Positions 55,183 to 63,789 of a stretch of DNA of 64,000 nucleotides are shown piece by piece. The stretch is from Natronococcus sp. CG52 (GTDB lineage: Archaea; Halobacteriota; Halobacteria; Halobacteriales; Natrialbaceae). Where the stretch lies: the NCBI RefSeq assembly GCF_023913515.1, contig NZ_CP099391.1, positions 1,178,001 to 1,242,000 on the forward strand. The letters run 5' to 3'. Positions within the stretch are counted from its first letter, which is position 1, and every line of letters begins with the position of its first letter. The notes below the pieces were generated by a model, which worked only from the letters and a program-made list of their open reading frames with translations, made no database searches and had not been told where the DNA came from. The position numbers were made by a program, and so were the translations under genes.

Positions 55183-55620
55183 CTACTGTCCGCTGCCGTC
55201 CTGCGAGATCGGATCGAAGCTGTCGACTGGCGTCACGGAGTAGTCGACCGTCAGCGCGTCCTTGGTCGCCCGAATCTTTCCGACGAACGTCGAAATATCC
55301 TCGAGTTCACCCTCGAGAACGAACAGTTCCATACAGTAGTGGTCGCCGACGTGGCTGTGGAAGTTCGAGGCGACGAGGTCCTCGTGTTCGTGACGCAGGT
55401 GCATCATTTGCTCCTCGACGCTCGTCGTCTCGTAGTCGAACAGCACGGTGACGATGCCCATCAGATCGCGGTCCTCGAGTCGGGTGTCCTCGAACTCGCC
55501 GAGGAGGTTGCGGGAAGCCTCCCTGACGACCTCACTGCGACCGGTGTAGCCGTGTTCGTCGGCGAACTGGTCGAGTCGCTCGAGGAGTTCGTCCGGCATC
55601 GAGACGCTGACGACTGCCAT
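55183..55620 (-). CDS. nikR: NikR-family nickel-responsive regulator
   Basis: 145 residues. N-terminal ribbon-helix-helix ([33 protein letters not shown]) and C-terminal ACT-like metal-binding domain with the H-x-x-x-H-x-H-x-x-x-C style set: [19 protein letters not shown], holding the ligands that bind square-planar nickel in NikR. It represses nickel uptake genes when nickel is bound. No nickel transporter is adjacent in this window, so the target is unknown. A 146-bp intergenic stretch separates it from the divergent creatininase-family gene, and both could be controlled from it. Confidence 0.85.
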   Translation of the reverse strand: MAVVSVSMPDELLERLDQFADEHGYTGRSEVVREASRNLLGEFEDTRLEDRDLMGIVTVLFDYETTSVEEQMMHLRHEHEDLVASNFHSHVGDHYCMELFVLEGELEDISTFVGKIRATKDALTVDYSVTPVDSFDPISQDGSGQ

Positions 55621-55766
55621 GTAATAACTCAGTGCCGTTCAACTATTAAGGTTTACTATCGTCTCTGGAAATCGACCGCAGCTAGTCGGTATCCGAGACG
55701 ATCAGTTCGACTTCATGGTACGTATCGGCCACACAACGTTTTGCCGATCCGCGGCAAGGGTGGGAT

Positions 55767-56558
55767 ATGTTCTTGCCACACCAAGCCTGGCCGGATCTCA
55801 CCGACTACGTCGCGAGGGACTCCCTCGCGGTGATTCCGCTCGGATCGACGGAACAGCACGGGCCCCACCTGCCCGAGGGCACCGACTATCTGATCGCGAA
55901 GGCGCTCGCTCGAGCGGCGACCGATCGTACCGGTCACCTCTGTACGCCGCCGATTCCGATCGGCGTCAGCTCTCACCACCGACAGTTCCACGGGACGATG
56001 TGGGTCGATCCGCCGGTGTTTCGCGACTACGTGGAGAACCTCTCGCGCAACCTCACGTACCACGGGATCGACCGGATCGTCTTCGTCAACGCTCACGGCG
56101 GCAACGTCGCTCACCTCCGCGAAGTCGGCCGCCGGCTGCACGAGGGCGGCACGGCGTACGCCATCGAGTGGATGTGGGACGAATCGATTCCCGGGCTCAT
56201 CGAGGAGGTTTTCGAAACGCCGGGGCCGCACGGCGGTCCGAAGGAGACGGCGATGATCATGCACATCGCAGCGGAACTCGTCCACGACGATCGCCTCGAG
56301 GAGGCCCGAGATGGCGGCGCGGTCTTCGATTACGATACCGAGCGCGTCCACGGCGCGACGACCTTCTACGACTCGATAGAGAACAGCCCGAACGGCGTTT
56401 TCGGCGACCAGACCGACGCGACCCCCGCGGTCGGCGAACGGCTCTTCGAGGCCGCAACCGACCAACTGGTCGCGCTGCTCGAGTGGCTCGACGAGCAGCC
56501 GTTCGACGTGCTCAGGCCCGAACCCCACCTCGATCCTCACCCCGGAATCGGAGGATAG
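55767..56558 (+). CDS. Creatininase/MftE-family metal-dependent amidohydrolase
   Basis: 263 residues. Conserved metal and active-site residues: PLGSTEQHGPHLPEGTD (Glu, His and Asp ligands), FVNAHGGNVAHLR with the family NAHGGN motif, and GGPKETAMIMH. The creatininase family opens cyclic or linear amides; its haloarchaeal members are mostly of unknown substrate, and MftE-like ones trim peptides. The length (about 260) is usual. No creatinine-pathway neighbour is present, so creatininase activity is not claimed. Confidence 0.85.
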   Translation: MFLPHQAWPDLTDYVARDSLAVIPLGSTEQHGPHLPEGTDYLIAKALARAATDRTGHLCTPPIPIGVSSHHRQFHGTMWVDPPVFRDYVENLSRNLTYHGIDRIVFVNAHGGNVAHLREVGRRLHEGGTAYAIEWMWDESIPGLIEEVFETPGPHGGPKETAMIMHIAAELVHDDRLEEARDGGAVFDYDTERVHGATTFYDSIENSPNGVFGDQTDATPAVGERLFEAATDQLVALLEWLDEQPFDVLRPEPHLDPHPGIGG

Positions 56559-57182
56559 CCCGGTTCTGAGTGCGCGGGATGCACAGACGGGCACCTTCGA
56601 GCAATCATCCATTACCAAATCTATCACTCTACGCAACTCTTCGTCGGTCGACGGCGTTTTCGCCGGACGGAGTTCGTTACGGCCGGGTTCGCGTTCACGA
56701 CGTCTGGCTCTCCGTCGCCCGAATTTGCCAGACACGGTGCCTCGAGCGTGCGATTTGACCGCTCCGGGTGCAACCGGCCGTCCGTACGAACGCGCTCGAA
56801 CGAGAATCGTGGATTCGAGCCCGGATCGGTCCCGAAAAGCGAACGAGGTCGGCGTTCGTTCGTGAATGAAACTCGGCAGGTTCGCTCGGGCAGCGGTCAC
56901 AGAACCGGATGATAACGCGGCGAGGAGTATCGGTCGGCTGGCGGCACTGGCGCCAATTGTCGTTTATCACTAGCCGGTACGACGACGTTCGGGTCGTCCC
57001 CCGTCGGCCCGTCCCGCCGGCAACTCGGTTCCGACACGGATCGGGCACGGTCCGCTCGAGACGCAATTCGGGGTAACAGACACTTCAATTGAAGTGTGAT
57101 TGTCCGCCCAAATAAGTTGATTCAATGATATTTTGATAGGCACTCAATTACGAAGACAGAGACGCGACAACGCTGTTCGTAC
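56559..57182. promoter_or_regulatory. 624-bp intergenic region with an 18-bp perfect palindrome
   Basis: No gene seen; open frames are Arg-rich and lack the codon pattern of real genes. Near the right end, ACACTTCAATTGAAGTGT (57080-57097) is a perfect 18-bp palindrome, 86-103 bp before the mechanosensitive-channel start. It is followed by TATA-like CCAAATAAGTTG (57108-57119) and ATATTTTGATAG (57128-57139). A palindrome next to a TATA box suggests an operator for that gene; the regulator is unknown. Confidence 0.5.
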
Positions 57183-57995
57183 ATGGTACAGCTCCAACCC
57201 GTCCAACAGGTACAGGTCCCCGAATGGCTCCAGGATCCCGTTGCAGAGCTCGTCACGTTCCTCCCCCGCCTGATCGGTGCGCTGGTGATCCTCTTCATCG
57301 GCTGGATCATCGGCCGACTCGCTGCAGGCGTCGTTCGGCGCCTCGCCGACGGCGTCGAACTCGACCGCATGGTTCTCGAGACGCCGCTCGGCCGCATACT
57401 CGGTGGCACAGAACAGGCCGTCTCCAGTGCGTTCGGCTCGCTGGCGAAGTGGTTCGTCTACGCCCTCGCGATCCTGGCGGCGGCGAACGCCCTCGCAATT
57501 CCGACGCTGTCGGAGTGGATCTCGACGGCCGTCTCCTACCTGCCGGCGTTTATCGCCGGGCTGCTCGTCATCGTCCTCGGGTTCGTCGTCGCGGACTTCA
57601 TCGGCGACGTCATCGAGCGGACGCAGGCGGCGGCCGAAACCGCGTACGCCGGCTGGTTCGCCAACGGCGCCCGGATGTTCCTCTACTTCACGGCGATCGT
57701 CATCGGTCTCGACACGATGGGGATCGGCGTCGGCATCCTCTACGTCTTCGCGCGAGCACTCGCTTGGGGACTCGCCGCGGCCGTCGCCATCGGTGCCGGT
57801 GTCGCGTTCGGCTGGGGCGGCAAGGACTACGTCTCCGAGAACATCGACCGCTGGATGGGGCGCGCTTCCAGCGTGTCGCCCGACGAAGGTTCCAGCACCG
57901 GCGGAGGATCAGGCTCGAGTGATCGGTCCCGTAGTCGGACTCGCGGCACCGATCGTGAATCCGGGTCCGAACCCGGTCCGGGTGACGACGACTGA
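57183..57995 (+). CDS. Mechanosensitive-channel-like membrane protein (MscS TM-helix repeat type)
   Basis: 270 residues. Four or so hydrophobic helices (LPRLIGALVILFIGWIIGRL, WFVYALAILAAANALAI, YLPAFIAGLLVIVLGFVVADFIG, FLYFTAIVIGLDTMGIGVGIL), with the repeated GxxxG/GWIIGR pattern of the conserved TM-helix (PF05552) proteins related to MscS, and a Gly-rich gate-like segment GLAAAVAIGAGVAFGWGGKDY near 190-215. The last about 45 residues are a Ser/Arg-rich disordered tail. No full MscS beta domain is present, so it is a small-conductance or TM-helix-only relative. Probably involved in osmotic or membrane-tension response. Confidence 0.75.
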   Translation: MVQLQPVQQVQVPEWLQDPVAELVTFLPRLIGALVILFIGWIIGRLAAGVVRRLADGVELDRMVLETPLGRILGGTEQAVSSAFGSLAKWFVYALAILAAANALAIPTLSEWISTAVSYLPAFIAGLLVIVLGFVVADFIGDVIERTQAAAETAYAGWFANGARMFLYFTAIVIGLDTMGIGVGILYVFARALAWGLAAAVAIGAGVAFGWGGKDYVSENIDRWMGRASSVSPDEGSSTGGGSGSSDRSRSRTRGTDRESGSEPGPGDDD

Positions 57996-58010
57996 ACCGC
58001 ACAGTGCGAG

Positions 58011-58529
58011 TTACTCCGGGGTCGATCGAACCTCCGGCGCTTTTTTGATCGACTCGTCCGGAAAAAGCGGTTTAACCGGGACGACGATGAACGACTTGAC
58101 GAGTTGGCCGCCGCTCGGTCGCCACTTCTCGAGACGTGCGATCGAGTGGGTCTCGGCGTAACACGCCTCGACCCGGTCGAGAGCACTCTCGAACGCGTCC
58201 CTGTCGAACTGGTCGTCCCGGACGCGGTCGCTCGCTACTGCGATCCCGTTCGTTCGTGCGTACACGTCGAGGCGTCCCTCGAACGCGTACTCCAGTTCCT
58301 CGATGCACTCGTGGACCTCACCGAACGCCGATCGATCGTCCTCCGTCGGAAAAGAGACGTACGCCTGATACCGATCGGGTTCTTCCGTAATGTGTCGCTT
58401 CCAGAGTCGCTTCGCGAACGCCAGACTCCTTCCCCCTGGAAGTCGCGACGCGATATCCACCCCTGCGGGAGCCGCTCGACGACGGATCGCGAGCGTCCAC
58501 ATCGCCTTCGACTGGATCGCCTTCCACAT
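58011..58529 (-). CDS. Hypothetical protein, family not recognised
   Basis: 172 residues. Basic N-terminus with several Arg (RRRAAPAGVDIASRLPGGRS), then an alpha-beta body (YQAYVSFPTEDDRSAFGEVHECIEELEYAFEGRLDVYARTNGIAVASDRVRDDQFDRDAFESALDRVEAC) with third-position GC like real genes. One Cys per half (HECIEEL, EACYAET). No catalytic motif was recognised. The first ATG 58529 may not be the real start: the basic segment looks unlike halophilic proteins. It converges with the channel gene with 15 bp between. Could be a regulatory or DNA-associated protein. Confidence 0.55.
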   Translation of the reverse strand: MWKAIQSKAMWTLAIRRRAAPAGVDIASRLPGGRSLAFAKRLWKRHITEEPDRYQAYVSFPTEDDRSAFGEVHECIEELEYAFEGRLDVYARTNGIAVASDRVRDDQFDRDAFESALDRVEACYAETHSIARLEKWRPSGGQLVKSFIVVPVKPLFPDESIKKAPEVRSTPE

Positions 58530-58634
58530 CCGTTCTCACGTTCGACTCGTCGCCACCGGTAATACGTCCTTTGTTGTCGACCGCGGACGAACGGTGATCA
58601 CGCCCGCCCGGTTCGACGCGGCCAGTTCGCGAGA

Positions 58635-58643
58635 GTTTTATAC
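58635..58643 (+). promoter_or_regulatory. TATA box of the 58670 gene
   Basis: GTTTTATAC at 58635-58643, centred about 31 bp before ATG 58670. The spacing suits a very short leader and supports that start. Confidence 0.5.
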
Positions 58644-58669
58644 GACAGGCCGAAACCTGCCCAGCAGGC

Positions 58670-59122
58670 ATGACTCGACCGTTTTTCGCCGTCCGGTCGC
58701 CGCTGCTCGTCGGTTCCGTCACCGCCGTCGCCGTCGGCGTCGGGGTTAATACCGGATTGGAGTCGCCGTACCGGCTCCTCCCGGCGCTGTTGTTGCTGAC
58801 CGGCGGCGTCGCCGGCGTGGCTAACGGCGCTCGCGACTACACCGTCGATCGGCTCCGTCTCGCGACGAAACGCTGGTGGGCGCTCGCGTTCGTCGCGTTC
58901 CTCCCGTACGGACTGGCAACGGCCCCCGCGAGCGAATCGGCGGCGGCCGTCGGCGACGCGTTCGCCGGACCGATCGCCGCGATCGTACTCGAGTCGATCG
59001 CCGGGGCAGCAGTCTGCTGTGCAGTGGCGATAACGGTACTGTACGGCTTCGCCACCTACGGCATCCATCCTGGACGCCGGTCCCCGGAAGAACGCGTCCT
59101 GGTCGACGGGCCCGAAGAGTAG
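58670..59122 (+). CDS. Hypothetical small membrane protein
   Basis: 150 residues with about four hydrophobic segments: LLVGSVTAVAVGVGVNTGL, LLPALLLLTGGVAGVANGA, WWALAFVAFLPYGLATA and AAVCCAVAITVLYGFATYG. Two adjacent Cys lie in the last helix. A charged C-terminus (HPGRRSPEERVLVDG) follows. Resembles small haloarchaeal membrane proteins of unknown function; no motif recognised. Next to it, another four-helix protein (59179-59637) has a similar layout, so the two may be paralogues or partners. Confidence 0.65.
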   Translation: MTRPFFAVRSPLLVGSVTAVAVGVGVNTGLESPYRLLPALLLLTGGVAGVANGARDYTVDRLRLATKRWWALAFVAFLPYGLATAPASESAAAVGDAFAGPIAAIVLESIAGAAVCCAVAITVLYGFATYGIHPGRRSPEERVLVDGPEE

Positions 59123-59143
59123 CGGCTGCAGTCAGCCAACAGC

Positions 59144-59152
59144 TATTTATAC
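59144..59152 (+). promoter_or_regulatory. TATA box of the 59179 gene
   Basis: TATTTATAC at 59144-59152 is centred about 31 bp before the GTG at 59179. This position supports a GTG start and a nearly leaderless transcript, and argues against the longer frame from 58876. Confidence 0.55.
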
Positions 59153-59178
59153 GGGCGAGTGCTGGTCCCACGAAAACG

Positions 59179-59637
59179 GTGCTCGACGTGGTTTCAACAG
59201 CTCCTCGTTCAAATCGGCTCCTGCTCGCCGTCTCGTTCGCGCTGTTCGCCAGTGCTGGTGCGGTGACTACGACTGGGGATAGCCTCGGTCCGACCGCGGG
59301 TGCGACCGCGTTCGCTGTCGGCGGCGTCTACTGCACCGCACACTACGCCGACCGCGTTTCTCGAAAGGAACTCGCCCAGCTTTCGCTCGGGCTCTGGATC
59401 GGCTTCCTCGCCATCGCGGGCCTTCACCTCGTCGGCCTCGGAACGGTCGCATCGGTCGTTTCCGGCTCGACGACGCTCCTCGTCCACTCGCTGATGGCGG
59501 TCACGTGGGCGTCGTTGCTCTCGTCCTGTTCGGCGACGGTCTTCCTCGGCTTCCGCGAGTACGCACGAACCGGGACGGAACTCCCAGAGGAACAGGTGCT
59601 CGAGGGCGAAGCGAACTCCGATTACTCTACGCGGTAA
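59179..59637 (+). CDS. Hypothetical small membrane protein (GTG start)
   Basis: 152 residues from GTG 59179, chosen because a TATA box lies about 31 bp upstream. Four hydrophobic helices: LLLAVSFALFASAGAV, TAGATAFAVGGVYCTAHYA, LSLGLWIGFLAIAGLHLVG and LLVHSLMAVTWASLLSSCSA. C-terminus EYARTGTELPEEQVLEGEAN is acidic. The last bases (59622-59637) overlap the end of the convergent methyltransferase gene by 16 bp. Probably a paralogue of the 58670 gene by layout; function unknown. Confidence 0.65.
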   Translation: MLDVVSTAPRSNRLLLAVSFALFASAGAVTTTGDSLGPTAGATAFAVGGVYCTAHYADRVSRKELAQLSLGLWIGFLAIAGLHLVGLGTVASVVSGSTTLLVHSLMAVTWASLLSSCSATVFLGFREYARTGTELPEEQVLEGEANSDYSTR

Positions 59638-60290
59638 CTCACGGCGATCCCCTCGCCGAGCGGGAGGACGATCGTTTCGAACGCGGGATCCGAAGCTACG
59701 CGCTCGAGGTAGTCGGCGATCCCCTGCGTGTGTTCGTCAACCTCGACCGGAGTCCCTCCTTCAGCAATCGCGAGCAGTTTCTCGAAGTCGATCGGTCCCG
59801 CAGTGATCGCGTTGTCCGCGACGACGACGCCGCCGATGGGGACCTTCGGGCGGACGGCGTCGAAGGCGTCGACGTACCGGTGTTTCTGGTGGTCGATCAA
59901 TACCACGTCGAACGGCCCCTCGTAGTCGGCGATCGTCTCGAGCGCGTCGCCGAGTTCGTACCGCGCCAGGTTCTCGTACCCTCCCGCCGCCATGTACTCG
60001 CGGGCCTGCTCGAGCTCCACCTCGTCGACCTCGGTCAGCACGATCTCGCCGTCTGCGGGGAGCGCGTCGGCGAACCAGTAGGCCGAGTAGCCGTAGCCGG
60101 AGCCGAACTCGAAGATACGCTCGGCATCCGCGAGTCGGGCGACGAACCGAAGGAAGCCGCCGACCTCGGGCCCGACGTGGGGGAACCCCTCGGCGCGGGC
60201 GTACTCGTCCATCCCCCGGAGCGTCTCGTCGGGTTCCGGGCCGACTGCACGAACGAAGCGACCGATGTCGTCTGGAAGGACGTCCGTCAT
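59622..60290 (-). CDS. Class I O-methyltransferase (catechol/caffeoyl-CoA type)
   Basis: 222 residues from ATG 60290. Rossmann methyltransferase with SAM motif IFEFGSGYGYSAYWFADALP, acidic loop VLTEVDEVELEQAREYM, and the metal-binding region DVVLIDHQKHRYVDAF with VVADNAI, as in the metal-dependent O-methyltransferase family (COMT/CCoAOMT-like). The preceding GFPHVGPEVGGFLRFVARL helix matches the family opening. Substrate unknown. It converges with the membrane-protein gene and overlaps it by 16 bp. Confidence 0.85.
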   Translation of the reverse strand: MTDVLPDDIGRFVRAVGPEPDETLRGMDEYARAEGFPHVGPEVGGFLRFVARLADAERIFEFGSGYGYSAYWFADALPADGEIVLTEVDEVELEQAREYMAAGGYENLARYELGDALETIADYEGPFDVVLIDHQKHRYVDAFDAVRPKVPIGGVVVADNAITAGPIDFEKLLAIAEGGTPVEVDEHTQGIADYLERVASDPAFETIVLPLGEGIAVSYRVE

Positions 60291-60535
60291 ACCAGGTCGT
60301 ACGGTCCGGGACACATAGAGTTCCGGGACGGCAACGAGTTCGATCGATGCGACACAATACTACGACCGTCGGTGATCGAGGACGTCTCAGCCGAGGACGC
60401 TCGCGCGTAGCGGACGGATCGTAGCCGGTCGGCTTCCAGATCGTCCCGGGCTGACACGACGAGGCGACGGCGTTAGGTTCGCTCGAGCGTTCGAAAAGAA
60501 GGCGTAGTCTGTCGTCGCCGGCGGCTCTTCGGCGA
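60291..60535. other. Gap between methyltransferase and M20 hydrolase
   Basis: 245 bp in front of the methyltransferase gene and behind the M20 gene, both on the minus strand. No gene, hairpin or repeat worth noting was seen. It should contain the methyltransferase promoter; no clear TATA box stood out. Confidence 0.3.
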
Positions 60536-61786
60536 CTATTCGGTCGAAAGTTCCGCCACCGCACCGGCGAGCACCCGCGTCGCCGTCGTGCAGTCCTCCC
60601 AGTCGGTCCACTCTCGCGGGTTGTGCGAGATGCCGTCTCGGGAAGGCGCAAAGAGCAGGCCGGCGTCGGTGACTCGCGAGACGCGCATCGCGTCGTGGGC
60701 CGCACCCGAATGCATCGAGAGCGCTTCGACGTCGGCGTCCGACGCCCCCGCGTCGAAGGCCCGTCGACACCGGTCGCTCATCGGCGCGGGCTCGAGTTCG
60801 AGGTCGCGGCTGAACGACGTCTCGACGCCGCGTTCGTCGCCGATCCGGTCGAGACGCCGCTCGGCGCGCTCGAGGATCGTCGTCATCGTCTCGTACTCGA
60901 CGTCGCGGACGTCGACGCCGAGTTCGGCAGTTCCAGGAACGACGTTCGTCGCGTTCGGTCGCACGTCACAGCCCCCGACGGTCGCGACGGCCGTGTTCTC
61001 GCCCGCGACCGCGTGCTCTCGGCCCGCCCGTTCGAGGTCGAGGATCAACTCGCTCGCGGCCGCCAGCGCGTCGCGTCGCTCGTTCATCGGCGTCGCACCC
61101 GCGTGGTTCGCCTCGCCGACGATGCGCGCGGTCGACTGACTGATCCCCGTGATCGTCGTCACGACGCCGACGGGAACGCCGGCGCTCTCGAGCCGAGTAT
61201 CCTGCTCGACGTGCAGTTCCAGAAAGGCGTCCCACGCGCTCGCGTCGAGTCGGCCCTCGCCGCGGTACTCGATCCCCGCGAGTGCGTCCTCGAGAGTCGT
61301 CCCCTCGCCGTCGGTCAGCGCGAGCGCGTCGTCGACGCCGCGCTGTCCGGTCGCGACAGCCGATCCCAGCATTCCGCCGCCGAAGCGCGAGCCCTCCTCC
61401 TCGGTGAAACAGACGACCGCGATCGGCCTGTCGGGTTCGAATCCCTCGTTTCGAAGCGTGCGGACGGCCTCGAGCGCGCCGTAGACGCCCAGCGGCCCGT
61501 CGAAGATTCCGCCTTCGGGGACCGAGTCGAGGTGGCTTCCGACCGCGACGGGTGCGGCGTCGGGGCCTGCGCTCGGCGGCGTCCACGTGGCCGCGATATT
61601 TCCGACGGCGTCGACCTCGACGGAGAGGTCAGTCGCCTCGCACCGGTCGACGAAGCGGTCTCGAGCCGCCCGGTTCGCCTCGGTTCCCGCGAGAACGGTC
61701 CGACCGCGACCGGTCTCGGACTCGATCGCGCCGAAGGTCGCGTTCGTCTCGATGTCCGTTCGGAGTCGCTGCTGACTGACGTCCAT
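60536..61786 (-). CDS. M20-family Zn-dependent amidase (N-carbamoyl-amino acid hydrolase/allantoate amidohydrolase type)
   Basis: 416 residues from ATG 61786; longer in-frame starts were rejected because upstream bases look non-coding and include the divergent gene. Motifs: VAVGSHLDSVPEGGIFDG (metal-binding His and Asp), VVCFTEEEGSRFGGGMLGS (Glu pair), ELHVEQDTRLE (His) and AGATPMNERRDAL, ending with SMHSGAAHDAM (last metal His). This set matches the AmaB/hydantoinase-type subgroup. It cleaves N-carbamoyl or allantoate C-N bonds, in pyrimidine or purine breakdown; substrate cannot be chosen from sequence. Confidence 0.87.
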   Translation of the reverse strand: MDVSQQRLRTDIETNATFGAIESETGRGRTVLAGTEANRAARDRFVDRCEATDLSVEVDAVGNIAATWTPPSAGPDAAPVAVGSHLDSVPEGGIFDGPLGVYGALEAVRTLRNEGFEPDRPIAVVCFTEEEGSRFGGGMLGSAVATGQRGVDDALALTDGEGTTLEDALAGIEYRGEGRLDASAWDAFLELHVEQDTRLESAGVPVGVVTTITGISQSTARIVGEANHAGATPMNERRDALAAASELILDLERAGREHAVAGENTAVATVGGCDVRPNATNVVPGTAELGVDVRDVEYETMTTILERAERRLDRIGDERGVETSFSRDLELEPAPMSDRCRRAFDAGASDADVEALSMHSGAAHDAMRVSRVTDAGLLFAPSRDGISHNPREWTDWEDCTTATRVLAGAVAELSTE

Positions 61787-61876
61787 ACGTTGTCGTTTCG
61801 CGCCGGGCGGGAGACGGTTTCGCTCCGTGAGCGGACGCCACGTTTTTTGCCGCTCCGAACCGTCGTCTCTCCCGGA
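61787..61876. promoter_or_regulatory. Divergent promoter region (M20 amidase and dUTPase-like gene)
   Basis: 90 bp between the two starts, with ACGTTTTTTGCCG (about 61839-61851) about 30 bp before ATG 61877 as a TATA-like stretch for the right-hand gene. Joint control of nucleotide-breakdown genes is possible. Confidence 0.35.
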
Positions 61877-62326
61877 ATGAGTGCCGAACATCCGCTCGCG
61901 GAGTACGTCGACAACCTGGTGTACGAGCCGGTACAGGTTCACGAGCACGGGATCGACCTGACGGTGAGCGCGATCTACGAGGTCGCCGCCCCCGGAAGCA
62001 TCGACTTCGGCGGCGACGAACTCGAGGACGCCGATCTCGAGCCGGTCTCTACGGAGCTTCGCGACCCCGACGACGAGTACGGCTGGTGGGAACTCGAGGG
62101 CGGCCAGTACGTCTTCCAGCACAACGAGTTTCTCACCGATCTCGAGGAGCCGCTGTTGCTCCAGCCCACCAACGAACTGCTCGCCCGCGGCGGCTCGCAT
62201 CCGACGGTGCAGGTGGCCTCACACCTGCCGCTGATGCCGCTGACCGTCACCGGTTCCGGACTCGAGATCAAGGAAAACGCGCGCGTCTCGACGCTCGTTC
62301 CGATCGGTACCGGACGGTTCGAGTGA
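61877..62326 (+). CDS. dUTPase/dCTP deaminase-fold protein lacking the usual catalytic motif
   Basis: 149 residues from ATG 61877. Similar layout to archaeal dUTPase/dCTP deaminase: QVHEHGIDLTVSAIYEV, then GSIDFGGDELEDADLEPVS, then YVFQHNEFLTDLEEPLLLQP. The place where these enzymes have PRSSLLRxG reads PTNELLARGG: the Arg-Ser-Ser core is changed, so the standard nucleotide-binding and catalytic chemistry is in doubt. It may be a structural paralogue or a divergent member with other substrate. The divergent M20 amidase gene next to it is also linked to nucleotide turnover, if its substrate is a pyrimidine derivative. Confidence 0.6.
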   Translation: MSAEHPLAEYVDNLVYEPVQVHEHGIDLTVSAIYEVAAPGSIDFGGDELEDADLEPVSTELRDPDDEYGWWELEGGQYVFQHNEFLTDLEEPLLLQPTNELLARGGSHPTVQVASHLPLMPLTVTGSGLEIKENARVSTLVPIGTGRFE

Positions 62327-62388
62327 GCCGCCGATTTCGGTCCGTGTCGTCGAACCGGACTACAGCGGCAACGGTCCGCGGAGTTGTC

Positions 62389-62793
62389 TCAGTGATCTTC
62401 GGACCGGTCCCGCCGTTCTCGCTCGAGCCGCTGACAGCCGACCACGAGCGAATCCGGGATATCGATCGCCATCGCCTGTAAACTCTCGAGGACGACGGTG
62501 ACTTCGTCGAATCGCGATCCCCGAGCGGCGGTGAGCGGGTCGGTCTCCCACTCGACGAACTCCCCCTCTTCCAGCATCGGTAGATGACGGTGGTACAGGT
62601 CGCGCCGAAGCTCCTCCGGATCGGGGGGAACGTTCGGATTTACCGCCGCTTCCGGGAGCGAGATCGACTCGTCTGCGGAACGGTCCAGAAGAGAGACGAC
62701 CAACTGTCGACGGGGTTCGGCCGAGAGGGCGTCGAACACCCGATTCCATCTGCGAATAATACGCTTTCCGTTTTCGAATCGGACGGCTGTCAT
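62389..62793 (-). CDS. Haloarchaeal winged-helix protein (DUF7344-like)
   Basis: 134 residues. Opening VFDALSAEPRRQLVVSLLD is the typical start of haloarchaeal DUF7344-type winged-helix domains. It continues with ELRRDLYHRHLPMLEEGEFVEWETDP, the helix-wing part, then a helical tail with ESLQAMAIDIPDSLVVG. These proteins are thought to bind DNA or act as small regulators. The N-terminal basic MTAVRFENGKRIIRRWNR is unusual. An AT-rich stretch (about 62838-62856, ACAATATTGGTAATTACC) precedes it. The family name is from memory. Confidence 0.65.
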   Translation of the reverse strand: MTAVRFENGKRIIRRWNRVFDALSAEPRRQLVVSLLDRSADESISLPEAAVNPNVPPDPEELRRDLYHRHLPMLEEGEFVEWETDPLTAARGSRFDEVTVVLESLQAMAIDIPDSLVVGCQRLERERRDRSEDH

Positions 62794-62988
62794 ACGCTTC
62801 GATACGGTTCGTTCCCAATAAGGGATGGCCCCACCGACAATATTGGTAATTACCCGGTTGAAACGAGAGTCTCTCGCGGGAGCATCCGAGCGGTAGGTCC
62901 CCCGTTTCCTCCCGTCGAATCGGCTCGAGCCGCCGGTCGGATCACTCCTCCTGGCGAAGTAGAGCCGGCACCCTACCGGTTGCAGCGC

Positions 62989-63789
62989 CTACCGGCCCTC
63001 GAACTCGGGCTCTCGATCCTCGAAGAACGCGGTGGCGCCCTCCTCGTGGTCGTCGGTCCCGAAGACGATGCCCTGTGCGGTCGCCTCGTCGACCAGCGCC
63101 TGTTCGATGGCTTTCTCGATCCCCTCTCCGACGAGCCGTTTCATCTGCCGCATCGCGACCGGCGGGCCGGAGACGATCTTTTCGACGACGTTCTCAACCG
63201 CCTCGTCGAACTCCTCGTCGGGGTAGACGTGATTGACGAGTCCCAGTTCCGCGGCGCGATCCGCGCCGACGATATCGCCCGTGAGGACGAGTTCCTTCGC
63301 GACGTTCTCGCCGACGATCCGCGGCAACAGGTAGGAGGTGCCCGCGTCGACGCTCAGGCCGACCTGGCGGAAGACGAAACCGAAGGCGGCCTCCTCGGTC
63401 GCGAGCTGGATATCGCAGGCTAGCGCCAGGTTCGCCCCGGCGCCGACGGCGGGGCCGTCGACGAGTGCGATCGTTGGGAGCGGGAACTCGACCAGTCGCG
63501 CGATCGTTTCGTTCGTCGTCCGTTCGAGGAGACGGACGCGTTCGTCGATCGGCATCTCGGACTGAATCCCCTCGACCATCGCCTCGATGTCGCCGCCGGC
63601 CGAGAACGAACCGCCGGAGCCCTCGATTACGACGCAGCGGGCGTCGGTCTCCTCGATTTCGTCGAGCGCCTCGACGATGCCCGCGCCGATCTCCCGCGAG
63701 AGCGCGTTCCGCCGATCCGGCTGATCGAGGGTGATCGTCGCCGCACCCTCCGCCTCGATCTCGAGGAGGACTGCCTCGCCGAGCGCCAT
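62989..63789 (-). CDS. Enoyl-CoA hydratase/isomerase
   Basis: 266 residues from ATG 63789, which overlaps the upstream acyl-CoA ligase stop by 1 bp. Crotonase-fold motifs: ATITLDQPDRRNALSREIG, oxyanion hole FSAGGDIEAM, DGPAVGAGANLALACDI, and a Glu/Asp-bearing FVFRQVGLSVDAGTSYLLPRIVG. At the second catalytic Glu place (usually GxxPGxG) it reads SVDAGT, so hydratase against isomerase or another crotonase reaction is not certain. It ends EEGATAFFEDREPEFEGR, a common enoyl-CoA hydratase C-terminus. Co-transcribed with the acyl-CoA ligase. Confidence 0.88.
   Translation of the reverse strand: MALGEAVLLEIEAEGAATITLDQPDRRNALSREIGAGIVEALDEIEETDARCVVIEGSGGSFSAGGDIEAMVEGIQSEMPIDERVRLLERTTNETIARLVEFPLPTIALVDGPAVGAGANLALACDIQLATEEAAFGFVFRQVGLSVDAGTSYLLPRIVGENVAKELVLTGDIVGADRAAELGLVNHVYPDEEFDEAVENVVEKIVSGPPVAMRQMKRLVGEGIEKAIEQALVDEATAQGIVFGTDDHEEGATAFFEDREPEFEGR

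Noticed and set aside
56695-57066. Arg-rich frame on the minus strand in the 624-bp gap
   Set aside because: Composition is that of shadow frames in GC-rich DNA, with no ribosome binding site or family match.
58876-59637. 253-residue frame covering the GTG 59179 gene
   Set aside because: The first 101 residues are Arg-rich and overlap the 58670-59122 gene in another frame; a TATA box just before 59179 supports the shorter protein.
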